Assembly: GCA_025463515.1 (NCBI GenBank)
Contig: JAODAQ010000037.1
Coordinates: forward strand, 1 to 64,000
Direction: 5' to 3'
From: Rhodoglobus sp.
Lineage (GTDB): Bacteria; Actinomycetota; Actinomycetes; Actinomycetales; Microbacteriaceae
Length of the DNA stretch: 64,000 bases
In this document: positions 44,781 to 53,911 of the stretch, piece by piece
How positions within the stretch are numbered: the first letter of the stretch is position 1
Layout: each line of letters opens with the position of its first letter
Translations under genes and position numbers: made by a program
The notes under the pieces: model-generated
What the model saw: the letters and a program-made list of their open reading frames with translations, nothing else
Databases searched by the model: none
Told to the model about the DNA's origin: nothing

Positions 44781-46955
44781 TCAGTCCTGGTACGCGAGCG
44801 CGGCCTTCGCCTCGCGGCGACGGCGGTGCAGGATCGGCTCGGTGTACCCGTTCGGCTGGCTGGTCCCCTCGAACACGAGCTCCACGGCGGACTGGAACGC
44901 GACGCTTCCCTCGAGGTCGACGGCCATCGGGCGGTACGCGGCGTCGCCGGCGTTCTGCGCATCGACGACCGCGGCCATGCGGGCCAGGCTCTCGCGCACG
45001 GCCTTCTCGTCGACCACGCCGTGCCGAAGCCAGTTGGTGAGGATCTGGCTGGAGATGCGCAGCGTCGCGCGGTCCTCCATCAGGCCGACGTCGTGGATGT
45101 CCGGCACCTTCGAGCAGCCGATGCCCTGGTCGATCCACCGCACCACGTAGCCCAGGAGCGACTGTACGTTGTTGTCCACCTCCTGAGCCCGCTCGGCATC
45201 CGTCCACGCCGGGACCTCCACGACGGGGATGGTGAGGATGTCGTCGAGCGACCCTCGGCGACCTCCGGCGAGCTCTCGCTGACGGGCCGAGACATCGAAC
45301 CGGTGGTAGTGGATGGCGTGGATCGTCGCCGCAGTGGGCGACGGCACCCACGCCGTCGAGGCGCCGGCCTGCGGGTGCACGATCTTCTGCGCGAGCATGT
45401 CCGCCATCAGGTCGGGCATCGCCCACATCCCCTTGCCGATCTGCGCCTTCCCCGCCATTCCGACCTCGAGACCGACATCGACATTCTGGTCCTCGTAGGC
45501 GGCGATCCAGCGCTGCTGCTTCATCTCCGCCTTGCGCACGGTGGCGCCGGCCTCCATCGAGGTGTGGATCTCGTCGCCCGACCGGTCCAGGAAGCCCGTG
45601 TTGATGAAGACGATCCGCTCGCGCGCCTCCCGGATGCACGCTTTGAGGTTCACGGAGGTGCGCCGCTCCTCGTCCATGAGCCCCAGCTTGATCGTGTTGC
45701 GCGGCAGGCCGAGCAGCCCCTCCACCCGTGCGAACAGGTCGACGGTGAGTGCCACCTCCGCCGGCCCGTGCTGCTTGGGCTTGACGATGTAGATCGAGCG
45801 CTGCGTCCCATTGGGGCGCGGGCTGCTGCCGGCGAACCCCGGGATCGCCGCGAGGCTCGTGACGATCGCATCGAGCACGCCCTCCCCGATCTCGCGGCCG
45901 TCGCGATCGAGGACCGCGTCCGTGGTCATGAGGTGGCCCACGTTGCGCACGAACATGAGGGCCCGACCGGGCAGCACGGCGGCCGTGCCATCCGGAGCGG
46001 TGAACGCGCGGTCGTCCTCGAGGGTGCGCGTGATCTCGCGCCCCGCCTTCTGGAAGGTCTCGCTGAGGACGCCCTGGTTCAGCTGGAGCCAGTTGCGGTA
46101 CGCGGCGGTCTTGTCGTCCGCGTCGACCGCGGCGATCGAGTCCTCGAAGTCGATGATCGTCGTCACGGCAGACTCCAGCTGGACGTCGGCGATCCCGGCA
46201 GCGTCTCCGGCGCCCACGGTGCTCCCGCGGTCGAATCGGATCTCGAGGTGCAGGCCGTTCTGCACGAGTACCGCCGACTCGAGGTCGTCGGCCGCGCCGG
46301 TGTACCCGCGGAACTGGGCGGGGTCGGCAAGGCCCGTCGTCGCGCCGCCGGACAGCGTGACGGCGAGTGCGCCGTCGACGACGGCGTACGCGTCGGCCTC
46401 CGCATGGCTGCCCTGGGCAAGCGGCACGAACTCGTCGAGGAGTGCGCGCACCGCCGCGACTACCGCCGCGCCACGAGCACGGTCGTAGCCCGCCCCACCA
46501 CGATCGCCGGGGATCACGTCGGTGCCGTAGAAGGCGTCGTAGAGGGAGCCCCATCGCGCGTTCGTGGCGTTGAGGGCGTAGCGCGCATTCGTGACCGGCA
46601 CGACGAGCTGGGGGCCGGCGATCCTCGCGATCTCGTCATCCACCCCGCTCGTGGTGATCTGGAAGTCGGCGGGCTCGGCAACCAGATAGCCGATCTCGGA
46701 GAGGAAGGCGCGGTAGGCCGGCAGGTCGTGGTAGCCGCCGGGGTGGGCACGGTGCCACTCGTCGATCTCGCTCTGCAGCCGGTCGCGCTCCGCGAGGAGG
46801 TCCCGGTTGCGGGGCATCAGCTCGTCGACGACCGCCTCGACGCCGGCCCAGAACTGTCCGGCATCGACACCGGCTGCGGGCAGGGCCTCATCGGCGAGGA
46901 AGTCGTGCAGCACGCGCGCGACCTGGAGGCCGCCGATCGGGACGTAGTCGGTCAT
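44781..46955 (-). CDS. glcB: Malate synthase G
   Basis: A 724-residue protein of the length typical for monomeric malate synthase G (about 720). Motifs include [67 protein letters not shown] and [35 protein letters not shown]. It condenses glyoxylate with acetyl-CoA to malate. It overlaps the start of the GlcD-like gene (ATGA), so the unit runs dehydrogenase-GlcD-glcB. Glyoxylate is probably produced by a neighbouring oxidase or lyase. Confidence 0.93.
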   Translation of the reverse strand: MTDYVPIGGLQVARVLHDFLADEALPAAGVDAGQFWAGVEAVVDELMPRNRDLLAERDRLQSEIDEWHRAHPGGYHDLPAYRAFLSEIGYLVAEPADFQITTSGVDDEIARIAGPQLVVPVTNARYALNATNARWGSLYDAFYGTDVIPGDRGGAGYDRARGAAVVAAVRALLDEFVPLAQGSHAEADAYAVVDGALAVTLSGGATTGLADPAQFRGYTGAADDLESAVLVQNGLHLEIRFDRGSTVGAGDAAGIADVQLESAVTTIIDFEDSIAAVDADDKTAAYRNWLQLNQGVLSETFQKAGREITRTLEDDRAFTAPDGTAAVLPGRALMFVRNVGHLMTTDAVLDRDGREIGEGVLDAIVTSLAAIPGFAGSSPRPNGTQRSIYIVKPKQHGPAEVALTVDLFARVEGLLGLPRNTIKLGLMDEERRTSVNLKACIREARERIVFINTGFLDRSGDEIHTSMEAGATVRKAEMKQQRWIAAYEDQNVDVGLEVGMAGKAQIGKGMWAMPDLMADMLAQKIVHPQAGASTAWVPSPTAATIHAIHYHRFDVSARQRELAGGRRGSLDDILTIPVVEVPAWTDAERAQEVDNNVQSLLGYVVRWIDQGIGCSKVPDIHDVGLMEDRATLRISSQILTNWLRHGVVDEKAVRESLARMAAVVDAQNAGDAAYRPMAVDLEGSVAFQSAVELVFEGTSQPNGYTEPILHRRRREAKAALAYQD

Positions 46956-48331
46956 GGGGTCTCCTTGATAGGGGCGAAGATGGATCCGGGGTTCAGGATG
47001 TTGTCGGGATCGATGGCCTGCTTGATCCGCCAGGAGAGGTCGAGGGCATCCTCACCGATCTGCTTGACGAGCCAGGGCCGCTTGAGCCTGCCGACGCCGT
47101 GCTCTCCCGTGATGGTGCCCCCGAGCTCCAGCGCGAGGTCCATGATCTCGCCGTACGCCAGGTACGCCCGGGCGGACTCCTCCGGATCGTCCGGGTCGAA
47201 CGCGATAAGGGGGTGCGTGTTGCCGTCGCCCGCGTGGGCGATGAACGCGATGGGCACGCCGCGCGCCGCGGAGATCCGCTCCACGCCCGCGATGAGGTCC
47301 GCGAACTGGCGCGCGCCCACCCCCACGTCTTCGAGGAGGAGGTGCCCCTTCTCCTCCATCGCCGGGATCACCACGCGCCGCGCGTGCACGTACCGCTCGC
47401 CCGTCGCCTCCGGCGCCTCGAAGGCGCTCGTGGCCCCGTTGTCGACGAACGCCTCGAGGATGGTCCTGATCTCGTCGTCCGAGGGATCGAGGCTGTCGGA
47501 GCGGGCGACCAGCAGCGCTGCCGCCTTCCGGTCGAGGCCCAGGTGCAGGCTGTCCTCCACCGCGTTGATGGACGTCCTGTCCATGTACTCCAGCATCGAC
47601 GGGCGGATTGCGGAGACGACCTGCATGATCGCCGCCGCGGCCGCCGCGGTGCTGTCGAACCAGCCCACGACCGTCTTCGCGGGCGGCGGCGCGGGAAGCA
47701 GGCGCAGCGTCACCTCGGTGATGATGCCCAGCGTGCCCTCGCTGCCGATGAAGAGCTTCGAGAGCGAGAGGCCTGCGACATCCTTGAGGCGGGGCCCGCC
47801 GAGCCGGATCGCCCTGCCGTCCGCCAGCACCACCTCCAGGCCCAGCACGTAGTCGGCGGTGACGCCGTACTTCACACAGCAGAGGCCGCCGGCGTTGGTT
47901 GCGACATTGCCTCCGATGGAGCAGATCTCGAAGGAGGCGGGGTCCGGCGGGTACCACAGCCCCAGCTCGGCGACGGCGGCCTTCACCTCCGCGTTCAGCA
48001 GGCCGGGCTGCACCACGGCCATGCGGGTGGGGGCGTCGATGCTGATCCCGCGCATGCGCTCCGTGGTGACGACGATGCCCCCGTCCACGGCGCTCGCCCC
48101 TCCCGAGAGGCCCGTGCCCGCGCCGCGGGGAACCACGGGAACCCGGTGGCGGGTCGCCCAGCGCAGTGCGATCTGCACGTGCTCCGTCGATTCGGCCCGC
48201 ACCACCGCGAGCGGCGCCGGGGCCGACCGGTCGTCAGCCCGGTCGCGGCGGTAGCCCTCCACGTCGGCAGGCTCGGTGAGCACGGCGCCGTCCGGCAGAA
48301 GGGACCGCAGTTCGTCCACGGGCGAGCTCAT
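46952..48331 (-). CDS. FAD-linked oxidase (GlcD-like glycolate/D-lactate oxidase)
   Basis: A 459-residue protein of the PCMH-type FAD-binding class. [29 protein letters not shown] is the FAD-binding start, followed by [36 protein letters not shown] and a C-terminal FAD-oxidase domain with [17 protein letters not shown] (His/Glu/Arg active-site region). It oxidises 2-hydroxy-acids such as glycolate or D-lactate. The ATG at 48331 has AAGGAG upstream and overlaps the dehydrogenase stop; its own stop overlaps the glcB start. Substrate is not certain. Confidence 0.85.
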   Translation of the reverse strand: MSSPVDELRSLLPDGAVLTEPADVEGYRRDRADDRSAPAPLAVVRAESTEHVQIALRWATRHRVPVVPRGAGTGLSGGASAVDGGIVVTTERMRGISIDAPTRMAVVQPGLLNAEVKAAVAELGLWYPPDPASFEICSIGGNVATNAGGLCCVKYGVTADYVLGLEVVLADGRAIRLGGPRLKDVAGLSLSKLFIGSEGTLGIITEVTLRLLPAPPPAKTVVGWFDSTAAAAAAIMQVVSAIRPSMLEYMDRTSINAVEDSLHLGLDRKAAALLVARSDSLDPSDDEIRTILEAFVDNGATSAFEAPEATGERYVHARRVVIPAMEEKGHLLLEDVGVGARQFADLIAGVERISAARGVPIAFIAHAGDGNTHPLIAFDPDDPEESARAYLAYGEIMDLALELGGTITGEHGVGRLKRPWLVKQIGEDALDLSWRIKQAIDPDNILNPGSIFAPIKETP

Positions 48332-49299
48332 GACTTCTCCTTCGGTTCGAGGACTCGAACTGGCGCGCCGTCCAGCCAGGCGAGGATGTCCTCGACCGCG
48401 TCCGCGTACGCGCCACGATAGGCGCGGTCGGCGACGAAGGCCTTGTGCGGGCTGAGGGTGGTGTTCGGCGTCGACAGCAGGGGATGCCCGGCGGGCAGCG
48501 GCTCCGTGCCGAACACGTCGAGGCCGGCTCCGGCGATGGTGCCGGCGCGGAGGGCGGCCACGAGCGCGTCCTCGTCCACGATGGGGCCGCGCGAGGTGTT
48601 GACCAGGTACCCGTTGGGCCCGAGCAGCTCCAGCTCGCGCTGGCCCACGAGCCCGCGCGTGCGGTCCGAGTAGCGGATGTGGAGTGTGACCACGTCGCTG
48701 CGCTCGAACAGCTCGTCCTTGCCCACGGCCTCGGCGCCGAGCTGTGCCGCGACCTCCGCGTCGAGGTTCGGGCTCCACGCGAGCACGGTCATCCCGAAGG
48801 CCTGGGCCCACGACGCGATGACGCTGCCCAGCGAGCCCAGCCCCACGATGCCGATCGTGCTGCCGACCAGTTCGCGGCCGACCGTCGTCTGCCAGTGGCC
48901 TTCGCGCGTCGCCCTGTCCTCGATGGCGATGGACCGCATGGTCGCCATGACGAGCGCCCACGCGAGCTCGGCAGTCTGCCGGTTCGGGAGGCTGGTGCCG
49001 CTCACCACCACTCCCCGCGCCTGGGCCGCGGCGATGTCGATCGAGGGGTTGCGCATGCCCGTCGTGATCAGGAGCTTGAGGCGGGGCAGACGCGCAAGGA
49101 GCGCGGCGGGGAACGGCGTGCGCTCCCGCATCGCGACGATCACGTCGAATCGGGCGAGGCGGGCGGCGAGGGCATCCGCGTTGCTCGCATGGTCTCGGAA
49201 CACCGTGACGTCGGCGCGGACGTCGACGGCGGACCAGTCGGCGAATGACAGTGCAACGTCCTGGTAGTCGTCGAGCACTGCGACGCTCACGCGCGTCAT
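48328..49299 (-). CDS. D-2-hydroxyacid dehydrogenase
   Basis: A 323-residue NAD-dependent dehydrogenase: TIGIVGLGSLGSVIASWAQAFGM is the Rossmann loop, HIRYSDRTRGL holds the catalytic Arg, LVNTSRGPIVDEDALVAAL and GLDVFGTEPL follow (Glu), and SPHKAF holds the catalytic His. It reduces 2-keto acids or oxidises D-2-hydroxy acids. The ATG at 49299 replaces the track start, which lies over a TGTATACA operator. It is first in the dehydrogenase-GlcD-glcB operon. Two oxidases of hydroxyacids in one operon suggest successive or stereospecific steps. Confidence 0.85.
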   Translation of the reverse strand: MTRVSVAVLDDYQDVALSFADWSAVDVRADVTVFRDHASNADALAARLARFDVIVAMRERTPFPAALLARLPRLKLLITTGMRNPSIDIAAAQARGVVVSGTSLPNRQTAELAWALVMATMRSIAIEDRATREGHWQTTVGRELVGSTIGIVGLGSLGSVIASWAQAFGMTVLAWSPNLDAEVAAQLGAEAVGKDELFERSDVVTLHIRYSDRTRGLVGQRELELLGPNGYLVNTSRGPIVDEDALVAALRAGTIAGAGLDVFGTEPLPAGHPLLSTPNTTLSPHKAFVADRAYRGAYADAVEDILAWLDGAPVRVLEPKEKS

Positions 49300-49365
49300 T
49301 GTTCCGTGAAGCGGTAGGTGTACATCATTGTCCAAACCCGGCAGGCGTATCGATCTGCACACCAC

Positions 49366-49381
49366 TGTATACACAGTTGTA
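49366..49381. promoter_or_regulatory. TGTATACA operator of the dehydrogenase-glcB operon
   Basis: TGTATACA (49366-49373) is followed by CAGTTGTA and preceded by TGCACACCAC. The same TGCACA(N)TGTATACA order occurs upstream of tctB. It lies 67 bp upstream of the dehydrogenase ATG. Confidence 0.6.
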
Positions 49382-49414
49382 CCGAGATGCCAGCCGGGCG
49401 GCCGGCGGGCGCGG

Positions 49415-49762
49415 CTAGCGCCCCTGGCGCGGCCTGCCCGGCTTCTTCTCGCCCTTGACGGCGGGCGCGCGTCCCTTGCCCTTGGAGGCCTTCGCCTTGC
49501 CGCCGGGCTTCGCCACCGACGCGGCCGCCGCCTTCGCCGACGTCGCGAGCTGGCGCTCGGCCTCCACGAGGAACGCCTCGCCCTCAGCGGTCAGCTGCGT
49601 CGAACTCGCCGCGGTGTCGAACAGCGGGTAGCCCAGCTGCGCCTCGATCGACCGGATGCCCGCAATGAGCGTCGACCGCGGGATGCCCAGTGCCCGTGCC
49701 GCGTGCGCGAAGTGCAGGTACCGGGCCGCGGCGACGAACTGCTTGAGCAGGGAGTGGTCCAT
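49415..49762 (-). CDS. Stand-alone LysR-type HTH protein with a basic tail
   Basis: A 115-residue protein. Residues 1-60 form a LysR-type winged HTH (LLKQFVAAARYLHFAHAARALGIPRSTLIAGIRSIEAQLGYPLFD), with no effector domain after it. Residues 75-115 are a disordered tail rich in Lys, Ala, Gly and Pro (GKAKASKGKGRAPAVKGEKK). LysR proteins are normally about 300 residues long, so this is either a truncated relic or a nucleoid-like DNA-binding protein. A minus-strand TAGCCT lies 7 nt before the ATG (leaderless). Confidence 0.7.
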   Translation of the reverse strand: MDHSLLKQFVAAARYLHFAHAARALGIPRSTLIAGIRSIEAQLGYPLFDTAASSTQLTAEGEAFLVEAERQLATSAKAAAASVAKPGGKAKASKGKGRAPAVKGEKKPGRPRQGR

Positions 49763-49772
49763 TCGGCTCAGG

Positions 49773-50579
49773 CTAGTAGGTCACCGTGATGTTCCCCACA
49801 GTGGTCTGGAAGCGCAGCAGGGTGTCAGACGACGACTGGTTGTCGACGTCGACGCGCACGTCTCCCACGTTCGTGTCGGTCTCGACGCGGTACGAGCCGT
49901 GCGGCAGGCGCACGCGCTGGTCGCCCACGTTCGAGGTGATCGAGAGGGAGCGGGGCACGCTGTCCAGCGCGAGCTCGACATCCCCCGTGCTCGATTCGAT
50001 GGCGAGATCGCCCGAAACGCGGTACCCGTCGGAGACCACGTCTCCGACCGTCGACTCGAAGTCGGCGCTCGTGGCCGAGCCGTCGAGCTTCAGGTCGCCG
50101 GCGGTTCCGACGAAGCTGACGGCGGCGAAGTCCCCGCTGAGCGTGACATCCCCCACGTCGCTGTTCATGACGAGGTCGACCGGCACCGACCCCTGGGGCA
50201 GCACGATGCGCAGTCGCGGCGACAGGGTGAAGGTGAGCGGCATCCACCAGCCGCGGCCGTGGTCGATGACGCTCACGTCGAGGGTCGAGCCCACCACTTG
50301 GGCCTCGAAGGTCATGTCGCGCCGGTCTCCGTTCTGCGCGAACGTGAGCGTGGGGGCGTCTACCGCGCCGTACTCGATGACGACGTCGGTGACCTCGGCT
50401 GTGACCTTGAGGGCGTCGAAGGCGTCGTCGATCACGATCTCGCGCGAGGCATCCGTGCGGTTCGCCCCGGCGATCGCCCCGAACACCAGATAGCCCACGA
50501 AGAGCACGATGACTATCGAGCCGCCGATGAGCAGCGCGGTGCGCAGGGTGCGCGGGCGCACGGAAGTGGGAGTTGACAT
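49773..50579 (-). CDS. DUF4097-type beta-repeat membrane protein
   Basis: A 268-residue protein with one N-terminal TM segment (ALLIGGSIVIVLFVGYLVFGAIAG) followed by an exterior domain of repeated short beta-strands such as VVIEYGAVDAPTL, GDVTLSGDFAAVSF, GDVELALDSVPRSL and GDVRVDVDNQSS. This is the DUF4097 beta-helix pattern seen in envelope-stress operons. The gene is 9 nt after the response regulator gene, so it forms one unit with the two-component system. It may sense or scaffold the cell envelope; no activity is proven. Confidence 0.8.
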   Translation of the reverse strand: MSTPTSVRPRTLRTALLIGGSIVIVLFVGYLVFGAIAGANRTDASREIVIDDAFDALKVTAEVTDVVIEYGAVDAPTLTFAQNGDRRDMTFEAQVVGSTLDVSVIDHGRGWWMPLTFTLSPRLRIVLPQGSVPVDLVMNSDVGDVTLSGDFAAVSFVGTAGDLKLDGSATSADFESTVGDVVSDGYRVSGDLAIESSTGDVELALDSVPRSLSITSNVGDQRVRLPHGSYRVETDTNVGDVRVDVDNQSSSDTLLRFQTTVGNITVTY

Positions 50580-50588
50580 GGATGTCTC

Positions 50589-51245
50589 CTAGCGGGGTCT
50601 GAGGTCGCTGCCGAGATAGCGCAGCACAGCAAGGACGCGGCGATTGCCGCTGTCCTCTGGGGAGAGTTCGAGCTTGGTGAAGATGGCGGAGATGTGCTTC
50701 TCGACCGAGCCCTCGCTGATCGAGAGCCCCGCCGCGAGGGTGCTGTTCGACTGCCCCTCGGCGACGAGCGCGAGCACCACGAGCTCGCGCTCGGTGAGCC
50801 GCTCGAGGCCGTCCGTGCGGCGGGACCGCACGACGAGCTGGGCGACGACCTCGGGGTCGAGCACCGTGCCGCCCGAGCCGACCTCGGCCACCGCGGCGAG
50901 GAACGACTCGACATCGGCTACGCGGTCTTTCAGCAGGTAGCCGAGGCCGGCCGTGCGGTCGGCGATCAGTTCGGCGGCGTACCTCTCCTCTACGTACTGC
51001 GAGAGGACGAGCACCCGCACAGCGGGGTGCTGGGCGCGGATGAGCACCGCAGCACGGATTCCCTCATCCGTGAAAGTGGGCGGCATCCGCACGTCGACGA
51101 TGACCAGGTCGGGCTCGTGCTCGGCGACTGCCGAGAGCAGCGCCGTCGCGGTATCGACGGACGCCACGACCTCGTGGTCGTCGGCGAGCAGCAGTTCGAG
51201 GCCCGCCCTCAGTAGCACGGAGTCTTCGGCGATCAGGATGCGCAT
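50589..51245 (-). CDS. NarL/FixJ-type response regulator
   Basis: A 218-residue protein: a receiver domain MRILIAEDSVLLRAGLELLLADDHEVV with the phospho-acceptor Asp in DLVIVDVRMP (about residue 52), then a C-terminal LuxR HTH at about 148-205 (LTERELVVLALVAEGQSNSTLAAGLSISEGSVEKHISAIFTKL). The ATG at 51245 overlaps the histidine kinase gene by 13 nt, giving translational coupling. It should activate genes including the DUF4097 neighbour after phosphorylation. The signal is unknown. Confidence 0.9.
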   Translation of the reverse strand: MRILIAEDSVLLRAGLELLLADDHEVVASVDTATALLSAVAEHEPDLVIVDVRMPPTFTDEGIRAAVLIRAQHPAVRVLVLSQYVEERYAAELIADRTAGLGYLLKDRVADVESFLAAVAEVGSGGTVLDPEVVAQLVVRSRRTDGLERLTERELVVLALVAEGQSNSTLAAGLSISEGSVEKHISAIFTKLELSPEDSGNRRVLAVLRYLGSDLRPR

Positions 51246-52453
51246 GGCAGTTCCATCCCGAGCCGGGTGGGGCCGCCCGCGGGGCTGTCGAGGGTGAAGG
51301 TGCCGCCCGCCGAGCGGATCCGGGCCGCCATCCCGTCCAGACCGCCGCCCTCCTCGATGCGCGCGCCGCCGATGCCGTCGTCGATGACTCCGGCACTCAA
51401 GCGGCCGTCGGCGCAGGTCACGTAGACGCGGCAGGTCGTGGCCCCCGAGTGCTTCGAGACGTTGGTGAGAGCCTCGGCGATCGCGAAGTAGACGACGGCC
51501 TCGACCTCGGCCGAGAGCCTGCCGGGCAGGCTCACCTCGACGCGGGTCGGCACCGTGCATCGCGACGCGAGGGCTGACAGTGCCGCATCCAGCCCCCGGT
51601 CTGTCAGGACTGCCGGGTGGATGCCGCGTGCGAGCTGCCGCAGCTCGGTGATCGCCGCCTTCGCGTCGGTGTGCGCCTGGTCGAGCAGCGCGCGGGCGGC
51701 CGCGGGGTCGGAGTCCAGCTTCGCCTTCGCCATGCCGAGCGTCATCGCGACGGAGACGAGCATCGGCTGCGCGCCGTCGTGCAGGTCGCGCTCGATGCGC
51801 AGGCGCTCGATCGCCGCGGCATCCACTGCCGCCTGCCGCGCTCCGGACAGGGTGTCGATCTCGTGGCGCAGTTCCGCGTTGGCGGGCAGGCCGAGCAGCG
51901 GTGCGAGCACGACCCGGTCGAGCTGCCCCGCGAAGTACACCAGCGGCAGGGCCAGCAGGAAGAGCGCGACCGTGAGAACGGCGCTGGGCCCCACGCCGAG
52001 CACGTCGAGCAGGGGCGACTCGGCGAGGCTGCGCTGGCCGGCCAGCAGTTCGATGCCGGTCTGCAGGGCGGTGTAGACGACTGTGACCACGACGAGGCCG
52101 ATGACCATGCTCAGGAAGTGGTGAAGCAGGATGCGCCACGTCATCACATCCCGGAGGTCGCTGATGCCCTGCGCGAACGGGCGCTTCCAGCCCTCCTGGC
52201 CGGTGTGCGGGCGGATCGGCGCGGCGATCTCGGTTCCGAGGAGGGCGTTCGCCCGCAGGCGCTCGACCTCGCCGGTCAGGCGGGTGAAGGATGCGGCAGC
52301 CCCGAGCACGAGCAGGCCGATGCCCAGTGCCGGCAGGAGCGCGACGCCCGTGACGAGGAGCGCGAGGACGAGGCAGAACCACAGCGTGCCCAGCACGGCG
52401 TCGAGCAGCAGGTCGATCGCCGCCGACCACGTGAACACCAGGACTCTTCGCAT
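51233..52453 (-). CDS. HisKA_3-type sensor histidine kinase
   Basis: A 406-residue membrane kinase with about four TM segments in residues 1-190. The HisKA_3 dimerisation motif ERLRIERDLHDGAQPMLVSVAMTLGMAK holds the phospho-accepting His. The ATPase domain follows: ITELRQLARGIHPAVLTDRGLDAAL, then FAIAEALTNVSKHSGA and VIDDGIGGARIEEGGGLDGMAARI. This is the NarX/DesK-like class that partners NarL-type regulators. A minus-strand TACGGT lies 6 nt before the ATG at 52453, so a leaderless start is likely. It is the first gene of the kinase-regulator-DUF4097 operon. Confidence 0.9.
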   Translation of the reverse strand: MRRVLVFTWSAAIDLLLDAVLGTLWFCLVLALLVTGVALLPALGIGLLVLGAAASFTRLTGEVERLRANALLGTEIAAPIRPHTGQEGWKRPFAQGISDLRDVMTWRILLHHFLSMVIGLVVVTVVYTALQTGIELLAGQRSLAESPLLDVLGVGPSAVLTVALFLLALPLVYFAGQLDRVVLAPLLGLPANAELRHEIDTLSGARQAAVDAAAIERLRIERDLHDGAQPMLVSVAMTLGMAKAKLDSDPAAARALLDQAHTDAKAAITELRQLARGIHPAVLTDRGLDAALSALASRCTVPTRVEVSLPGRLSAEVEAVVYFAIAEALTNVSKHSGATTCRVYVTCADGRLSAGVIDDGIGGARIEEGGGLDGMAARIRSAGGTFTLDSPAGGPTRLGMELPCAS

Positions 52454-52536
52454 GCACTCACCGTAGGGCGTGGGTGCGGCGCGGCTCTGCCCCGCCAGCC
52501 CGAAGATTTCGCGGGGGCTATCCCCCAGTGGCCGGC

Positions 52537-53871
52537 TCAGTGCAGCGGCGTCAGCGCGTCGTCGGCCTGCACCGACTCCTTCTGGCTCAGGTACTGCGCC
52601 GAGATCGTGCGGTACGACTTCGTGAAGAAGGCGGCGACCGCGGCGAGCACCATCACGAGCCCCGCAACGAGGAAGATGAGGGCGATGCCGCGGGCCCTGC
52701 CCTCCCCGAGGAGCCAGCCGAACGCCTCCTGGCCGGGCGTCGAGCTCATGTACGGGATGATGAGGAACTGAGCGATCGGCGCGATGAGGAACGACGTGAT
52801 CGGCGCGGCCGAGGCCTCGAAGGCGCTCGCGAAGCCGAACACCCGGCCCTGCGTCTTGAACGGCACGACCTTCTGGATCACGGTCTGCTCCGAGGCCTCG
52901 ATGGCCGGGATGAGCGTCATGTAGAGCAGGATCCCGAGGGCGTACAGCCACCACGCCTCGCGGATCGTGAACAGGGCGCCGAGCACGCCCATCGCGATCA
53001 CGAGAAGCAGCATCGTGCGGATCGGGTTGCGCCCGAGGCCGAACTTGGCGATCAGCAGGCCGCCGATGATGAACCCGCACGACGTCACGCCGAGCACGAC
53101 GCCCCACAGCTCGACGGGGAACAGCTCGAGCCCGTACGGGTCCATGAGCGCCATGTAGACCCCGCCGATGAGGTTGTTGAACGTCGAGAAGATGATGAGG
53201 GCGAACAGCCCGGTCGCCGCGCGAACGGCGGTGATGCTGCCGCGCAGGTCGACGAGCGGGGCCTTCTCGGCCGACCGCTCGGGCTGCTCCTCCGGGATGC
53301 GCAGGAAGAGGAGGTGCACGAGTGCCGCCGCGGAGAGGAGTATCGCGATGACCAGGGTCCACCCCATTCCGAGCAGGCCGATGGAGAGCCCGCTGAAAAC
53401 GCTGGTGACGAGGAAGGCGAGACCCTGTACGGTGCCGACCAGGCCGTTCGCGTTCGCGTGCCGCTCCTCGGGAACGAGCAGCGTGACCGTGGTCGAGAGC
53501 GCGATGTTGCGCATGTTCTCGATGACCGCGCCGAACAGGATGATCGCCGAGAAGATCCAGAACATCGGTCCGCCGAGGTCGAGCAGCGCCTCCTCCGGGA
53601 AGACCAGGTACAGCCCGCCCGCGAAGCCGAACGCGATGAGGGTGACGACCCCGGCGAAGACCATCACGAGGTGCTTGCGGTGCCTGTCGACGATCGTGCC
53701 GAATATCATCGAGAACAGGGCGACCAGCAGCATGTACGCCCCGCCGACGATCCCGGTCGCCAGCACCGACCGCGTCTCGAGGTAGACCCAGAAGGTCAGT
53801 GCGAACCAGAGGAAGCTCGTTGTCACGTTGGCGACAGCAGTGTTGACGAGGATCTGGCCGAAGGTCCGCAT
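52537..53871 (-). CDS. MFS transporter (macrolide-efflux type)
   Basis: A 444-residue protein with about twelve TM segments. It starts MRTFGQILVNTAVANVTTSFLWFALTFWVYLETRSVLATG, which resembles the MefA/MMR-type exporters, and has FGTIVDRHRKHLVMVFAGVV (motif-A-like loop). It is a single gene with a textbook leaderless promoter (53878-53906). The role is probably small-molecule export; no resistance specificity can be deduced. Confidence 0.85.
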   Translation of the reverse strand: MRTFGQILVNTAVANVTTSFLWFALTFWVYLETRSVLATGIVGGAYMLLVALFSMIFGTIVDRHRKHLVMVFAGVVTLIAFGFAGGLYLVFPEEALLDLGGPMFWIFSAIILFGAVIENMRNIALSTTVTLLVPEERHANANGLVGTVQGLAFLVTSVFSGLSIGLLGMGWTLVIAILLSAAALVHLLFLRIPEEQPERSAEKAPLVDLRGSITAVRAATGLFALIIFSTFNNLIGGVYMALMDPYGLELFPVELWGVVLGVTSCGFIIGGLLIAKFGLGRNPIRTMLLLVIAMGVLGALFTIREAWWLYALGILLYMTLIPAIEASEQTVIQKVVPFKTQGRVFGFASAFEASAAPITSFLIAPIAQFLIIPYMSSTPGQEAFGWLLGEGRARGIALIFLVAGLVMVLAAVAAFFTKSYRTISAQYLSQKESVQADDALTPLH

Positions 53872-53877
53872 GGATCT

Positions 53878-53906
53878 AACCTATGTGTACAACGTCCACA
53901 TGTCGA
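53878..53906 (-). promoter_or_regulatory. Leaderless promoter of the MFS gene
   Basis: On the minus strand TCGACA (plus 53901-53906) and TAGGTT (plus 53878-53883) are separated by 17 bp. The ATG follows 6 nt after TAGGTT, with no Shine-Dalgarno sequence. Confidence 0.65.
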
Positions 53907-53911
53907 GGGGG

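Noticed and set aside
44826-47852. 1008-residue plus-strand ORF antisense to malate synthase and GlcD-like genes
   Set aside because: Its translation is rich in Arg, Gly, His and Val with no family motifs, and both opposite-strand genes are clear. It is a high-G+C shadow ORF.
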